Source: Orbilia blumenaviensis | Lineage: Eukaryota > Ascomycota > Orbiliomycetes > Orbiliales > Orbiliaceae | DNA: 64,000 bases | Assembly (NCBI GenBank): GCA_036872755.1 | Contig: JAVHNS010000005.1 | Location: 62,001 to 126,000, forward strand | Reading direction: 5' to 3' | Shown here: in pieces, positions 39,504-51,856 of the stretch | Position numbering within the stretch: position 1 is the first letter of the stretch | Layout: the number at the start of each line of letters is the position of its first letter | Notes under the pieces: generated by a model | Seen by the model: only the letters and a program-made list of their open reading frames with translations | Told to the model about the DNA's origin: nothing | Databases searched by the model: none | Program-made: the position numbers and the translations under genes

Positions 39504-40445
39504 TCGAGAGCTGTTCAATTCGATATATCGATAGTGGGGGTTCTTTTACGGGGGTTGAAATGGACTAGTGTCGATAGGAAGGGGTGTGGAGAAATTCAGG
39601 GTAAAGAGGTCGAGAGCTGGGTTGATGAGTATGGGTGTGTCAAGCCACGGTCAAGGCCCAGTCACCTAGGCAAGAGTCGTTTTAGGGACCAACATTCAGA
39701 CGACAGCACAACACATTAGAATGCCTTGATTTTCATACTAACAAGATCAGCTATATACAACCGAGTACCAAATTATAACGCCATAGCTGCGTATATGAAG
39801 TATCTACAGAGCCTGGTTACAATTTAAAAAAATAAAAAAGTGGAGCAGCAACGTGACTACGGTCCCTAGAAAAGCAAGCCTACGGGTCACATGATATTCA
39901 CGTTTTCGTCAATGTTCAAGAGATGCAAACGGGACTATTAATTAAGTACTTTAAGAAAAAAAGCTTATCTATTACATACAAATTATTATTGTAAGGGTCA
40001 AAGGACCTTAAAAACGAGCCAGAGAAGTGCCGAAAAGAAAGCTGGAACAGAATGAAATGCTATAGTCGAAGCGGTAAGTGACGAAGGGATCAACGTTTGC
40101 GGAGCAAGTTCAACAACGGAAGAAAAGCTGCGCGTGGGGTTTTTGGCCGTGACTACAAAATTGAAATGCTTGGGGATATCTTGCGGATTAATGCCGAACC
40201 ATCTTTGGATTCGTGAACTTTGAACACAGAAGAAAATGTCAAGGAAAGGCGGTCCATTTTTCAGGAATTATTAATGGTTTTGTAAGGGGGAAAGGAATTA
40301 CATGACACAGATCAATGGCCGGTCGTAAGGTAATGAAATCCTGCCAATAAAGAGAAAAAAGAGAAAGAAATTGCTTGAAGGAAAAGTGACATTAAGTGTT
40401 CATGCCCCGTTAATGACTAGCCGATGGTGATTCCCCGGCGTGCAA
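39504..40445. other. Intergenic, PH-protein 3' flank and PRP5 promoter
   Basis: 942 bases. The part near 39520-39720 is the PRP5 promoter and leader; 39720-40445 is AT-rich 3' flank of the PH-domain gene. No gene was seen. Confidence 0.55.
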
Positions 40446-42332
40446 CTAAGCCTTGGATCCGTCTCCGACTGTGACAGCGGGTGCAGTAGAAAGGTCTGTG
40501 ATCTTCTTCTCGCTCTCAGTAGCAGGAACGTCAGGAAGGACAGGAGCCGCGCTGGATGGCTCGGTCTTTGTTGGTTCCTCAGTTGTAGCCTCGGCCTGAG
40601 TCTCGGTCTCGGTGATGGCGGTAGGCTGGGCCTCTTCTTTACCCTTCTTTTCCTTATCCTTCTTCCAGAAGCTGAGACTTCGGCGTGGCTTATCTTCACC
40701 ATCGGTGGACTTATCTCGTCTCAAGCTGCCGAAAATACCACCGCTTTGCTTGCGCTCACGTGGGGATTCGGCCTCAGTATCGCTCTTGACAGGCTCGTGG
40801 GTCTCAATGGCAGGGGGTTGCTCGCCAGCATCTGGGAGTGGTTCCTGTGTGGTAGGAACAGTCTGTGCCTCTGTCTCAGGAGCAGCTTCTGGCGACTTAA
40901 CTTCACCCTCCTCCTCGACGGCTGGAGCATCCTTCTTCTCTTCCTTCTTCTTAGCGAAGAGACCACCCAAGAAAGACTTGCGGTTAGTCTTCGGCGAAGT
41001 AACAGGGGAAGTCTCAGTCTTTGGCTCCTCAGGTGTAGCTTCGGTTTGGGCAACTGGTGCAGTCTCCTCGGCGGTTGGGGCGACGGCAGTTTCTTGTGGT
41101 ACAACAGCTGTCTCAACTGGAGCTGGAGTAGGCTCTTCCTTAGCTTCGGCTGGTTGACGATAATAGGTAAGCTTGTGTTCCCGCGTTTTCCCGGAAAGAT
41201 TTTTTTTATTTTAATTTTACTCACCAACTGGTGTTTCTTCCTTGACCTCGTCCTTCTTTTCTTCCTTCTTGCCGAAGAAAGAGAACCTGTTCAGGCGGTT
41301 TCGCGAGGAAGAGCGCTTCTTCTCATCCTTCTTCTCCTCTTCCGGCTTGGCTGCGGGTGTCTCAGTAGCTTCTTCCTCAACAGCTGGAGCGGTAGCCTCA
41401 GCGGGTGTCTCCTCAGCGGCTTCCTCGCCCTCCTTCTTGGCTTCAACGGGCTCTTCCTTCTTGGCGACAACAGGAGCTGGCTCTACACGCACGTCGTTAG
41501 ACTTTACATTTTTATAAACTGTAAAATTTCCAATTAATACTTACTGACGGTCTTCTCAAGAGCCGCCTTGAAACCCTCGGTCTCAGCTGTGGCAGCGTGA
41601 ATACCTTCGGACTCAGCAATCTTGATCTTCAATGTGTGGACCCATCGTTCACGGAGAGCACTGGTGTTTGCCTCCAATTGAAGCTCATGGCCGGCACTCT
41701 TGATTGTGAATTTCTTGTCACCCTGAGTAGTGATTTCTGCGCCATCCTATTGTATCCACATCATGAGCATTGGGCCAATCATATAAGATACGCTTTCGAT
41801 TAAATTGCGGAGTCGAAACTTACGAGTCTGACAATTCCAGTTGGCTTGGTCTTGTCGGTCTTGGTGTAGAATAGGAGACCTTTTCCGGTCTGTGTGGCGT
41901 GAGCATATGTAGCATGGCCGGCCTTGGTCTTTTCCTTCTTCGCGAATTCGGCAAGGTTTTCTTCAGGGATAGCTTCCTCAGAAAAGTAAAAGGTGTGCTT
42001 CTTCAAAAAGATTCTATGACGCGCTCCTTATCAGAAGACAATTACGATATCACCTCTCGTGGTTTTTTAATTACTTACGGGATGACAGAGAGGAACTTTG
42101 TCTCCAAGACTCCCTCTTCAATTGGCTCTATCTCCTTAGGTGGCTCAACAGCTGTTTCAGTATTTTCAGCAGCAGCTGATGTTTCCGCAGCGTCGGTCTG
42201 AGCTGGTTCCTCAGTCTTCTCAACGGGTGTTGGCTCGACGGTTTCCTTGATTTCAGGGGTGACCACCACAGTTGGCTCGACTGTTGGGGCAGCGGTCGAT
42301 GGCGCCTCGGTTGTAGCTTTGATGTCTGACAT
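40446..42332 (-). CDS. PH-domain protein with repeated basic-aromatic motifs
   Basis: Exons 42332-42079, 42013-41824, 41746-41545, 41482-41225, 41149-40446; 535 residues. The N-terminus (1-75) is Glu/Thr/Pro/Ala-rich. A pleckstrin-homology-like domain spans about 80-200: IFLKKHTFYFSEE, GKGLLFYTKTDKTKPTGIVRL, then ELQLEANTSALRERWVHTLK, with the near-invariant PH tryptophan in RERWVHTLK. The rest is acidic low complexity interrupted by basic-aromatic patches: RNRLNRFSFFGKKEEKK (276-292), NRKSFLGGLFAKKKEEKK (357-374), GGIFGSLRRDK (438-448) and RRSLSFWKKDKEKK (457-470). PH domain plus such patches suggests binding to acidic phospholipids at a membrane. Similar PH proteins are widespread in ascomycetes, but the function is not established to my knowledge. 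Codon use is biased to C-ending codons, suggesting solid expression. Confidence 0.8.
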
Positions 42333-45300
42333 GGTGATACGCGGTATCTAAAAACTGCAGGGGTACGTTAGTAACAGGGAAGTGGTGCCGACTGGCCGAG
42401 AATCGCAAAAAGTATGTGTACTTTTCGAGAAATGAGCTTGTGAGGGTGTGGAAAATTGCAGATTATGCAGAGATGATGAATAGGAGCTGGATGGAAAGAG
42501 GGGAAATAAGGAAAGTGGTTTTGGGTGAAGAAAATATAGTACTTCGAATAATGTGAGGGGAGAGAATCTAGCACGAGCTCTTGGAAGTGGGAAAAAGGAC
42601 CCGCCGGGTCGCGGTTTTGATGAGAGCGTGTCGCCTAAGCGGCGGGTCTGATAATGCATCGTTTGTACAGTACCACTCGGGCTTCTTCTTCTTAGGCATA
42701 GTTCAAGTCGATTCTGCTCTCAAAGACTCTCGCTGGAGAAGGGAGTGTATACCTTGGCACCCAGGTATACATCGTCCGAGCGAAGATGGGCCGTGCGCCG
42801 AGAACAGACACCGGCCTGTCTTATCCTACCTCGCTCTGATCATGCCGCCGCCTCTGTTTTGGGTACATAAAATGTACATGCAGGAGGTACATGCATATAC
42901 AAAAGGATAAGCTAGCTGCGGGGATCCGTATCGAGAGGGACGGCCAGCACCGTCGAACAGTTTGTTTTTTCCTGGTGGGAAGAAAAGCAAGGGGCATCAG
43001 GGAGAGAGAGAGAGAGAGAGAGAGAGAGGGGAAAGCTAAGGGTCATGAATGCGAATATCATGAATATGATCATGAACAACGAGCATGGCGACGACACCGC
43101 CCAGCTCTAGCAGAGAGCGCTGCTTTTCCGCGAGTGAACAACCAGAGTAACTACACGGTGGCGGTGGTAGTAGTGGTAGTAGTAGTAGTAACTAAGTACT
43201 TACCAATATATAGTAAAAGAAACAACTAACGATTATCGATGATGTTGGTGAGACGCGACACTACACAGACTGCGTCGGCTGTAAGGGTTTTAATAAGTTG
43301 AAGTTTGAAGATATTGAAGGGAAGGAGAGGACAGGATAAGATGGGAGAGAATGGGGAACAGGAGAGGAGAAAAAAAGAGAAGCGGGCGAGAGAAAAGAAA
43401 AAAGATTCCTGAAGGCTTCCTTTTGGTGTGCTACGGAAAGGGCCTCTTTGGGGCTTCTCATTATATAACAGAATTTATTGCTTCTGACTCGATGCAAGGC
43501 CAATTTGCCCTGTCCTGTTTCTGTCTGGGTCCTGTTGATAGCTGCGACACTAACAGACTGCTGCTAATAATGCTCTCTCTCTTCTCCATTAGTTATCCCT
43601 CTTCCTCTCTCTCTCTGTTCATACTGCGCTACACTATATTGATACGGGATTGGATTGGGATTGGGCCACGAAGGGGTGACACCCCCCCCCAGGCAAGGCT
43701 CAAGAAAAAGGGAATATTCATCTCCCGTGCACTACGGTATGGAGGTATGTATGTAAACTGTACCTGTTCTGTACGATATTACAATATACTTGGATCGTTG
43801 CTCACGCCGTACAGACCATGTACCCTCTACGTGGTGTACCTATGTACCCGTCCTTCCCCAGGTATCATACATATTGATGGCAATATCCATCGTCGAATCG
43901 AAGACAGGAAAGCCCTGTCTCGCCTTGCCACTGGCTTTTTGGTCACTGGTTGCTCATCCAAGAGCCTTCCTCCTACATTTTACATGCACTCGTACAGGCC
44001 AAAGAAAAAACTATATTCCGAAGAAGAAAACATGGCGAGCAAGCAAGCTGCATCTTCGGGGAACCCTTGATGTCCGCCATCCTTCCCTCTTTCAAGAAGA
44101 AAAAAAAGGGTTCATCTAGTAAAATAAAATAGTCCACAACCGTTGGACAGCTTGACAAGCCCGAAAAAAAAGGGCGCTACGACCAAGGTGGAGATGGTCT
44201 TGTTTCCATGGTGAAAAGAAAGAAAGAAAGAAAGCTAACTGGAAGAAAAGCTCGTCTCGGTCCTCATTTGAAGCTTCTTAATCTCCAATCTTCAGATCTT
44301 CATGTTCGTTTGGCTCTTCTGTGACGTTCTTCAATTCCAAGCTCTCTCTCCCCCTCTCTCTCACACCGATACCTAACCATACGGAACCCGTCGGCGATTT
44401 TGGCAGTCATGATCAGGCAAACCTGTCAAACTCCATTCTCGCTCTGACACCATATCGCCTGATATCCCTGATCGATAGCTCAATCTTAGTATATCTGTCG
44501 ACATTTTCGAGTTTTTCGGGAAGTATGTTATCATCTGAGCGCATGCTTCACTGACAAGGCCCTAATTTCCAGAGTTCCTTGCTTTTTCCGCTCCTCGCAT
44601 TCGCAGGTATCCACCCACCTCGCTCGTTAGCTTGGCTAAACTACCACATAACATAAAAAAGGACCCATGTGCGGTGAGATAAAACGGGGAATGGAACCTG
44701 CCACCAGAGAAAATTTTCCTTGCGAAAGTCTCTACGATTAGTCAGGACTTCCTGGTAAGTCATTACATACCGGAAACAATTACACTTGTCGATATTTCCT
44801 TTCTCTTCTTTTCCTTCCTCTTTTTTTTATTTTTTATTTTATTTTATATATATATATAAATATACTGTAAAGCCATCAATTTCCCCCTGAGACCAAACCA
44901 AAAAGCTTCTTATGCTTGTTCATGATATTGGTTTCCAGGGATGGCTTCAATTTTTCGTTGAGTGGTTTGCGACGAGCATGGACGTTTCATATTACACCCA
45001 CTCTAATCACAATTATATGATATGTGCCCCCTTTAAAACCACAAAACCTCGCTCTGTTATCTTCAAATTTCCATCCTCGAAATCCCAACCCCCCCAAATT
45101 ACTTAATCACGGGGCATCACAACCGAAACAGCTAATCCGACGATAATCCGCCATCTGTCTGGTCTGCCGAGGGCTTGCAAGCACAGATGATAATAAGACC
45201 CCACCAGTCTTGCCCGAGCTCGAATAGCCCTATTCATCTCATCTTTCCAATGTCCTTTCTGGATTTCCTGCCGGGTGTTAGCGCCCATCTGAAACCCATG

Positions 45301-46323
45301 AAAATGGAACATCCTGTGACCTTCTGCCTCGGCGTTATGTACCCGTCCATGTGTCATTTGATTATATCCAAATGGCGGTGATATCTAAGTATATACCAAA
45401 GTAATTGCACAATTCAAGAAAGTTCGAACGCATGGGTTTGCGTTTGGGTGACAAACCGACGCCAGTTATGTCGAGGTTCCAGGCCATAACGTCGAACTAG
45501 AAAAGATACCAAAGGAAAGCCTCGTAGCCGAAGCCGAGCGAGCCTTGGTGGCTAGCCACGGGATCCTGTTACCTGCACGTATGTATATTACAAGGGAGAA
45601 AAACCAGCTTCTTCGGAACCAAACGACAGTTGGTCACACGCCTTTAGATTTGCTTTTTCGCCATGCTGCTTTTGTTCAACCGTCTACAGAAGGATTCGGC
45701 GGCTCGTTGGCTCATAAGCTCGCCATTCTGTGTGTTCTTTGGCTTCTATTCGAAACGGATTTCATGCGTACCATCTGCAAGGGTAACCCTTAGCTACATA
45801 GCTTCCCCACCTGGTTCTAACCAATCGTCTACTGGTCGACGAACCGTGCCATGCATGCCTCAAAAAGCAAAGCGGGTAGGAAGGCATGGCTCAGCTCACT
45901 GCAAAGCTCCTGCAGCTCTCATGCAGCTCTGCATGAGGAGCTAGCCATGTCGAGATGACGTCCCTGCCCACCATTACAATTTTCTTTTCCCCACTTTCGA
46001 GCCATCGATACAGATATATTCATACGATATCAACGTCTTTAGTGCATGAGCCAAGACCGAGACCGTGAGAGCTCAGGAATATTTTTAACTTTTTATCTTT
46101 ACATATGCTCCAAGAAGAAACCTGTTTACAAAAAAAATATGTGAAGACCACCACCTTCAGAGATAATAGCAAAAGAAGAAGCGCACGTGGGCATTGCCCA
46201 AAACGGTGGGGCTTCGGCAGTAATTTGTTACTTGTAAGGCTGATAGCGTTGGTATATGCAGGACGGGAAAGGTGATAAGACCTGCTCATTCTCATCTCGG
46301 TCTTAATTTCATAATTGCTTAGC
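42333..46323. other. Gene-free 4.0 kb
   Basis: No gene could be supported on either strand. Repeats: GA units 43002-43028, GTA units about 43163-43190, a C run near 43681-43691, GAAA units 44213-44234, TATATA near 44846-44858. Several open stretches of 80-110 codons in 42580-44160 and 45100-45950 lack conserved motifs, junctions or codon bias. A non-coding transcript cannot be excluded. Confidence 0.5.
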
Positions 46324-49300
46324 TTAGCCGCCCCTCGTAAGGATATAAGTCGTTATGGAATCCATCCGTTCTGATGTAAGCTTTAACGCCAATCGATACA
46401 ACTCTCTTCCAACGTCTGGATATTGATCTTGCAGCTTAATCCATTGCTCCCGGTTCATCGCCCAAGTGATACAATCTCGTTCAGCAACAACAGTAGCTGT
46501 CCTCGGTGTTTCAGAAAAAAATGGAAGCTCCCCGCATGTTGTCCCAGCTGTAATACTCTCGTCTATTCTCAATGTCAGCTCGAGGTTGCGAGTATGAGGG
46601 ATTGGGGGGATTCTCAATCTCACAGTATTTCCCCGTTTGGTGGTCATAGGACGCCTTGAGTAGGCCCTCTTGGATCAAGTAAAACTCCGATGCCGACTCC
46701 TGTACAATATTATTAGCTCCGTGTCCTATAGTTCCGGTAAGTCAATCCATCTGGAACGCTAACCCCTTGACGGAAGAGAACAGCTCCCTTTAGGAACGAT
46801 TTCTTTTCGAAAAATTCGACGGTCCGGAACCAAAAGTCTTCATTCTCTGACGTCCTCTCCTGGAACGTCTGAAGAATCAACGGCAACGGCTGTTTAAAGT
46901 TTGACCATTTCGACGCCGACTCTTCGCGCTCCCTTATCTTCGCAGCTGCCCTCAATTGATTAATCCTCGGCGAGTTTTGCAGCGTGTGATCGACTTCCGC
47001 CCCTGGTCGACTCGGTACTTCTACAGCAACATTAGCAATGACCAAATATCTAACAAACGGCTAGTTCCGATCCGATTTACCTAGATGCATAGGGCGTGAA
47101 GATCCTTGGTCCTTCGATGCATAGTAAGCTTCGAGGAGAAAATTCTCCGACCACTGCAGTCCATCATTCAAATCTGAAAACAGTTTAACACCGTCTTCAT
47201 CGCCATCCCAGATCCCCACGCCCTCCAAGGCGACATTGACATCCCCGTTGGGGCCGGTCAGTATTAAGAATATGTTCCGCTTCTTCAGCGTCCTCCGGAT
47301 CCGCATAAACGCCTCGGCGGCGGAGAAATCGATTCCATGAACCGCAGTTAGATCGAGTACGAGAAATCGGATAGGTCGTTCGTTAAAGTTTCGTTCATCG
47401 AGAAGGTCAAGGATGCTATTTTCAACTGAAGATATTGTTCCAAAAAATATGAACCCTCCAAGTTTGTACAAGTAGATCTGAGGCCCAACTTGGCTCAAAA
47501 ATCGTTGTTGGAAAGGATGGCGTCGGACAGTCGACCTGGCGCCTGCATATGCGGCACGGATGGCTGGCTTTTGGCTGGCTTGGATAACGAAGGCCAGACT
47601 GGTTAGGGCTATCCCAATTAGAATACCCACAACAAAGTCATAGAGCCCCATTGTCACGGCGGTGATAAAAACGCTATTAATACAGTTAGCACACGTCTAT
47701 AATTTACTTATCGATGGTGCCATACGTGAGGTATTCAAACTTATGCAACTTTTTCCAAGTATCGTATAAGCTTTCCCTCAGCAGTTCTATACCCAACAAG
47801 AATATCAAGCTAGCAACAACAAATACTGGGATATATCTATCGGAAATGATTAGCAGAAATTCACACTACTGAAGATCTAAGTTACTGTGGAGTTGGATTT
47901 ACCCGATGATGCCAGGCCCAGCCATCCAAATCGCCGTAGTTGCTAACGCTAGCATAATACCGGCAATCCTACTATCGCCACCACTGCGGATAAAGAGCAC
48001 ACTGTTGGCGTACACTAAATAGTTCTGTATGCTCCCTACCAGCCCAGATAAACAATTAGAAACGCCGTGGGCGATTAGCTCCCGATCGACGTCAACGTTT
48101 TCTAGGCCAATAGACATTCCCAAACTTGGAACATTAATAGGGACATGTAATATTCCGAAAAACGTCAGCGCCATCATCGTGGGAATATTTTCGATAACAA
48201 CCTCCCAATTTATGGCACCAAAATCTAACAAATCAGTATAGTTTCTACCTGACATTGTTGCATATTTTGTGTTGCAAACTTACCATATAAGGTATAAAAA
48301 TGCCAAAAGGGGACATTAGACTTCGGCGCATCAAAAATCCAACCTGCATCTCGCAATCCTTCGATGGTTAATGCCGGAATAGCGGCAACAAGTAGATAGA
48401 ATGCAACCAAAATCGAGAGAAAAAATATTGGGACAGTAAATGGGTGTTTGAGGAATTGTAGTAGAGCCAAGAGGAATATTGAGATTGCCAAAGGTAGCAC
48501 CCACATGAAGAACGTGGGCAGCGAAAATAGCTCCTTGAGTGTGTCAAAACTGTAGTCAAGTGAGCCTTCTAGTCTCGCCGCTGTTTCTATTCCCGTGAGG
48601 ACTAGAAAAGCACCCACGCCCCCGATACATCCTACCAGAATATGACGGGGCACAAATCCAATCAATGATCCTAATTTGAGATAACCTAGGAGGAAGAAGA
48701 CGATTCCTGTAAGGACAGAGCTCAAAGCCATACAGAATATGGTTGTTGAAATGACCGCATTTGAGTCTTGTCCGACTTTAGACAAAATCGTAAAAGCCAT
48801 CTTATGGAAGAACGGTACCACTTCGATCATTTCAGAGCCGACCGCGTTGAATCTGCTGAGCCCACAGGAATAGACCAACTGTGACACAATCGTTGAGACG
48901 AAAAAAATAGAGAGGCCATCAGGTGCGAGGTCACTAAAAACCGCCTCGCCCAACGGGAAAAGAATGATACCGTAGGAGAGGCCATCGAGAAGATTTAGAA
49001 GGAGTGCCAAAGCGACCGCTGGCACGGCACTAATCGGTGCAACTACAGTATTCGCCCAAATTGCCTGTCGATTCCAGGATTTCGGTGATGATAATTTTAT
49101 CGCCAAAGAACGCACATTTGACTTTTGAGAGCCTGGTTTCCCCCTCAGCACCGCAGTGGTTTGAGCTTCGACCTCGTTTGGAGAAAGTGAATTATATGAT
49201 GGTTGGTTGTTGCCGCCCCCCTTAGGTGATAGCAAGCCATCCCTCTCTGTACCCGCGTCACCTTGCTCAAATCCATAGGTATGTTCTATTCTATCCATAG

Positions 49301-49981
49301 TACCGATTACGGGCTCCTCTGGGGGTGAACTCCGTAGGAGGCGAGTTAGATGGGATGGCCCTGACGATCTAGAATAGCCTCCCGGCAGATTCGAACCATC
49401 TTCCTCAACAGGCGGCTCCTGTAAAGGCTTTGTGATTCGAGAAAGGCGCGGCTGGACCGAGATAGAACTATCAATTGATATTGTTTGGTCGGTTCCGGGG
49501 AAATTACTGACCGAAGGTAAAGTATTATCACCTTGGTTATAATCAACTACACTTTTGTTAGGAGATGCAACTGATATCGCAAGCGACGCTAGCTCGGCTG
49601 TCTGTGCTCGGATTCTCTCAGATCCATATGCAGCCCAGTTCTGTTGATCCGGGCTTTCTGCAGTACGTAAATGGTGGATTAGTATTGGGGACATTAATGT
49701 CTTATAAATATGATACGTTTCCGGGTTCACAAGCCTGTACATCTACAGTGAGAGAGATGGAAGGGAAACATACGTTGGTGAGGGTACCATGACCCATGGA
49801 AATATGATCGCACGGAGGGGCGCTCGTAGCCCGTACGGTGAGGGGAGGTATAGCTTTGCGGGCGGGCTTCGTTAATCGCATGGGGGGCTCTACCACGCGA
49901 AGGCCCAACAGATACAGACAATGGACTCCGAGATCGAGTGACTTGGCCTGCATCCGCAGGGTGGTGTTCTTGTCGGGACAT
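46324..49981 (-). CDS. SulP-STAS transporter with C-terminal cyclic-nucleotide-binding domain
   Basis: Polytopic membrane transporter. Architecture and length resemble S. cerevisiae Ygr125w/Vsb1, a vacuolar protein linked to basic amino acid storage; assigning that substrate here is inference. Exons 49981-49774, 49657-48284, 48224-47903, 47836-47726, 47673-47081, 47020-46764, 46699-46624, 46562-46324; 1059 residues. N-terminal about 210 residues are disordered; then the SulP core ([18 protein letters not shown] through [15 protein letters not shown] and [19 protein letters not shown]). A STAS domain spans about 735-865 ([33 protein letters not shown]). The C-terminal cyclic-nucleotide-binding fold has [22 protein letters not shown] and the phosphate-binding cassette [17 protein letters not shown] (990-1006) with Glu992 and Arg1001. 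Junctions were set to keep conserved blocks such as HFYTLYDFGAINW and [15 protein letters not shown]. The intron at 48225-48283 has a second in-frame acceptor. Confidence 0.88.
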
Positions 49982-51303
49982 GTCTCTCTTGGGTTACACC
50001 ATGACACTAACCAATGGCAAAATATCGGATCGTGGCCATAGTTAGCTCTGCACACAATAATATATATGACGCTTATATAGCAATGATCAATGTTTGTCTT
50101 CCTAGCTAGGGATTTGCAATAATTGCTGGGGGAAAGGAAGATTAGGTTAGGCATGATAAATTGGGGTTGTATATGGCGTAATCCGCCCAAGATAATATCA
50201 GAAGAGTGTAGTATGAAAAGAAGGAAATAACCACTCAGACGATTCATCCCGCACATTGCAGAAGCATAGACACAGGACTCGGACGTCCGGTGAGCACAGG
50301 TCGCACGCTAGGATACCGGACAGGTCTTCGGATGCATCTGTATGGATGCACGGTATATGTGTGCACAGTGGTGACCTACCAAGCTAGATACACAACGATG
50401 CTTTGTGTTGTTTCTGGTGCAAAACGGCGAGGCAAATAAACTCCGATCAAAGCGGAAACTGGGCGTGTGAGCGCCAACAGTTGCGGTTGGTTCCGGTCGA
50501 TTGAATGCAGTGCGACAACGGCAGATGGCGGTGAAGATGAGAAAGGAATGTAATGGTGGACCCGGCCGGTGATTGAATTGAAGGAATATTGATATACCTT
50601 CTATCCAATTCAGATCGATCTGACACCTACAGAGCGCTGGCTACTAATAGATTAACGGTTCGTTAATCTAAAAATGCAATGCCCTCTTGAATGACCTCAG
50701 CTCTCTTGTGATCTTTGGTTTACATTGGCCGGATCAGTCTAGCGGTGATTTAAACCTACCTGTCACTCTAGGTATACCATGAAAACAATATTAATAGGGT
50801 CGCGGATTGATAATGAACGAACGAACGAACGAACGACTGACGGCAGACTTCTCGACTGGTTGGGCGACGTGTTTTGAATTCTCGTACGTAAGAAGAATGT
50901 CTTTGGAAAGGTCAATTGTCATGGGCCGGCTTAGTAGGTTTTAAAGGAACTGGTGTTATTCAACCGCTGTTGACCCACATCACTATTTCTAAAGGGACGT
51001 GCATGCAGAGTTCAACATGTCGGACAAATAGCCTAGCGTAATCAGTTTTTACTATCCCGTACAGAAGTGGTTTTCGTGGACAGGAAAGTGCGAACTCGGA
51101 ATCTGTCATCAAACTGTTTTGCAATTTTGAAGCCCGAAGGCAAATGAAAAAATTTGAACAGCTCAGCTCGCCATATATACTTTGGCGCTATATCCCAGGG
51201 GTTCACAATCGGCGAGTTATCGATATATCGCAGGCTAAAGTAACTCCAAGGCCTGCAATGTGAATACTCGAGTATATAAGTATGCACTAAGCTAAGGATT
51301 TAG
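49982..51303. other. Intergenic, promoter side of the SulP transporter
   Basis: 1.3 kb without a convincing gene. It contains GAAC units at about 50815-50835 and TGCATGC-like palindromes. The left end is the transporter promoter; the right end is the 3' flank of the 130-residue gene. Confidence 0.5.
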
Positions 51304-51769
51304 TTACTCGGTCTTTTTATCGTAACGTTCCGGCCTGCCATTCGCAGTGAATGTTGTGGTGAAGGTTCGATGATGCAAGGGTGGATCCTGGACCGTTTTC
51401 CAGCCCGCACCGGCAGCTATCAAGTGCCCAGCAAATCGAACTTGCTCCCGCTCTGCAGCTAGAAGGATGTCCAGAACCTGGAATGCATGCACCGTTGATT
51501 GGCGGGCATTCCCCACGGCTTTGTGCAACAGTAATGTCCATGTGCTCCTCTTGCATAGAAATGTGAAAGGACAGAAAAAATAAAATACTCAGGAGAATAA
51601 AAAATTTGAATTTTTTTTACATTCGAGTAAAATCTCCCAGCGCTCCTCCATCGGCAAGAGAATACACTCTCACGTAGGGCTGGGCCACCCTAAAATGGCG
51701 AGCTGAGCACGCCAGCCAACCATTAAGATCACGACAGTCTTGGATGTTTTTAAGTCTGGGAGTTTCCAT
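51304..51769 (-). CDS. Hypothetical protein, 130 residues, two exons
   Basis: Exons 51769-51621 and 51547-51304 joined by a 73-base intron (donor GTAAAA, acceptor GCAAGAG). The join gives ...DFTRMSTWTLLHKAVGNARQ..., and both exons are open to the last base, total 393 coding bases. I recognise no family. The protein has mixed helix-like composition (AFQVLDILLAAEREQVRFAG, then HLIAAGAGWKTVQDPP) and ends in a charged tail RPERYDKKTE; no signal peptide or membrane segment. The start lies only 87 bases after the PSF1 stop on the same strand, leaving almost no room for a separate promoter. So it could be an independent gene, a read-through unit, or a chance open frame. The donor is not consensus. 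Confidence 0.4.
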
Positions 51770-51856
51770 AGAACTGATTTTATTGGTGCTGGGATATTCA
51801 GAGTTAGTTCGCACCGTCCCGCTCGAAACTTGTTGCCGACGGTTTATCCGTGTTCT

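Noticed and set aside
40440..41537. Plus-strand open frame of 365 codons, Leu/Phe/Ser-rich
   Set aside because: Antisense to the PH-domain gene; it reads through that gene's introns and has no membrane-protein pattern beyond the complement of Glu/Lys-rich codons.
41690..41710. Apparent frameshift in the PH-domain gene
   Set aside because: Rechecking the bases showed two T, not three, at 41700-41701; the frame runs through normally.
42912..43229. Open frames with Arg-Glu or Ser-Leu repeats
   Set aside because: Translations of the GA dinucleotide repeat at 43002-43028.
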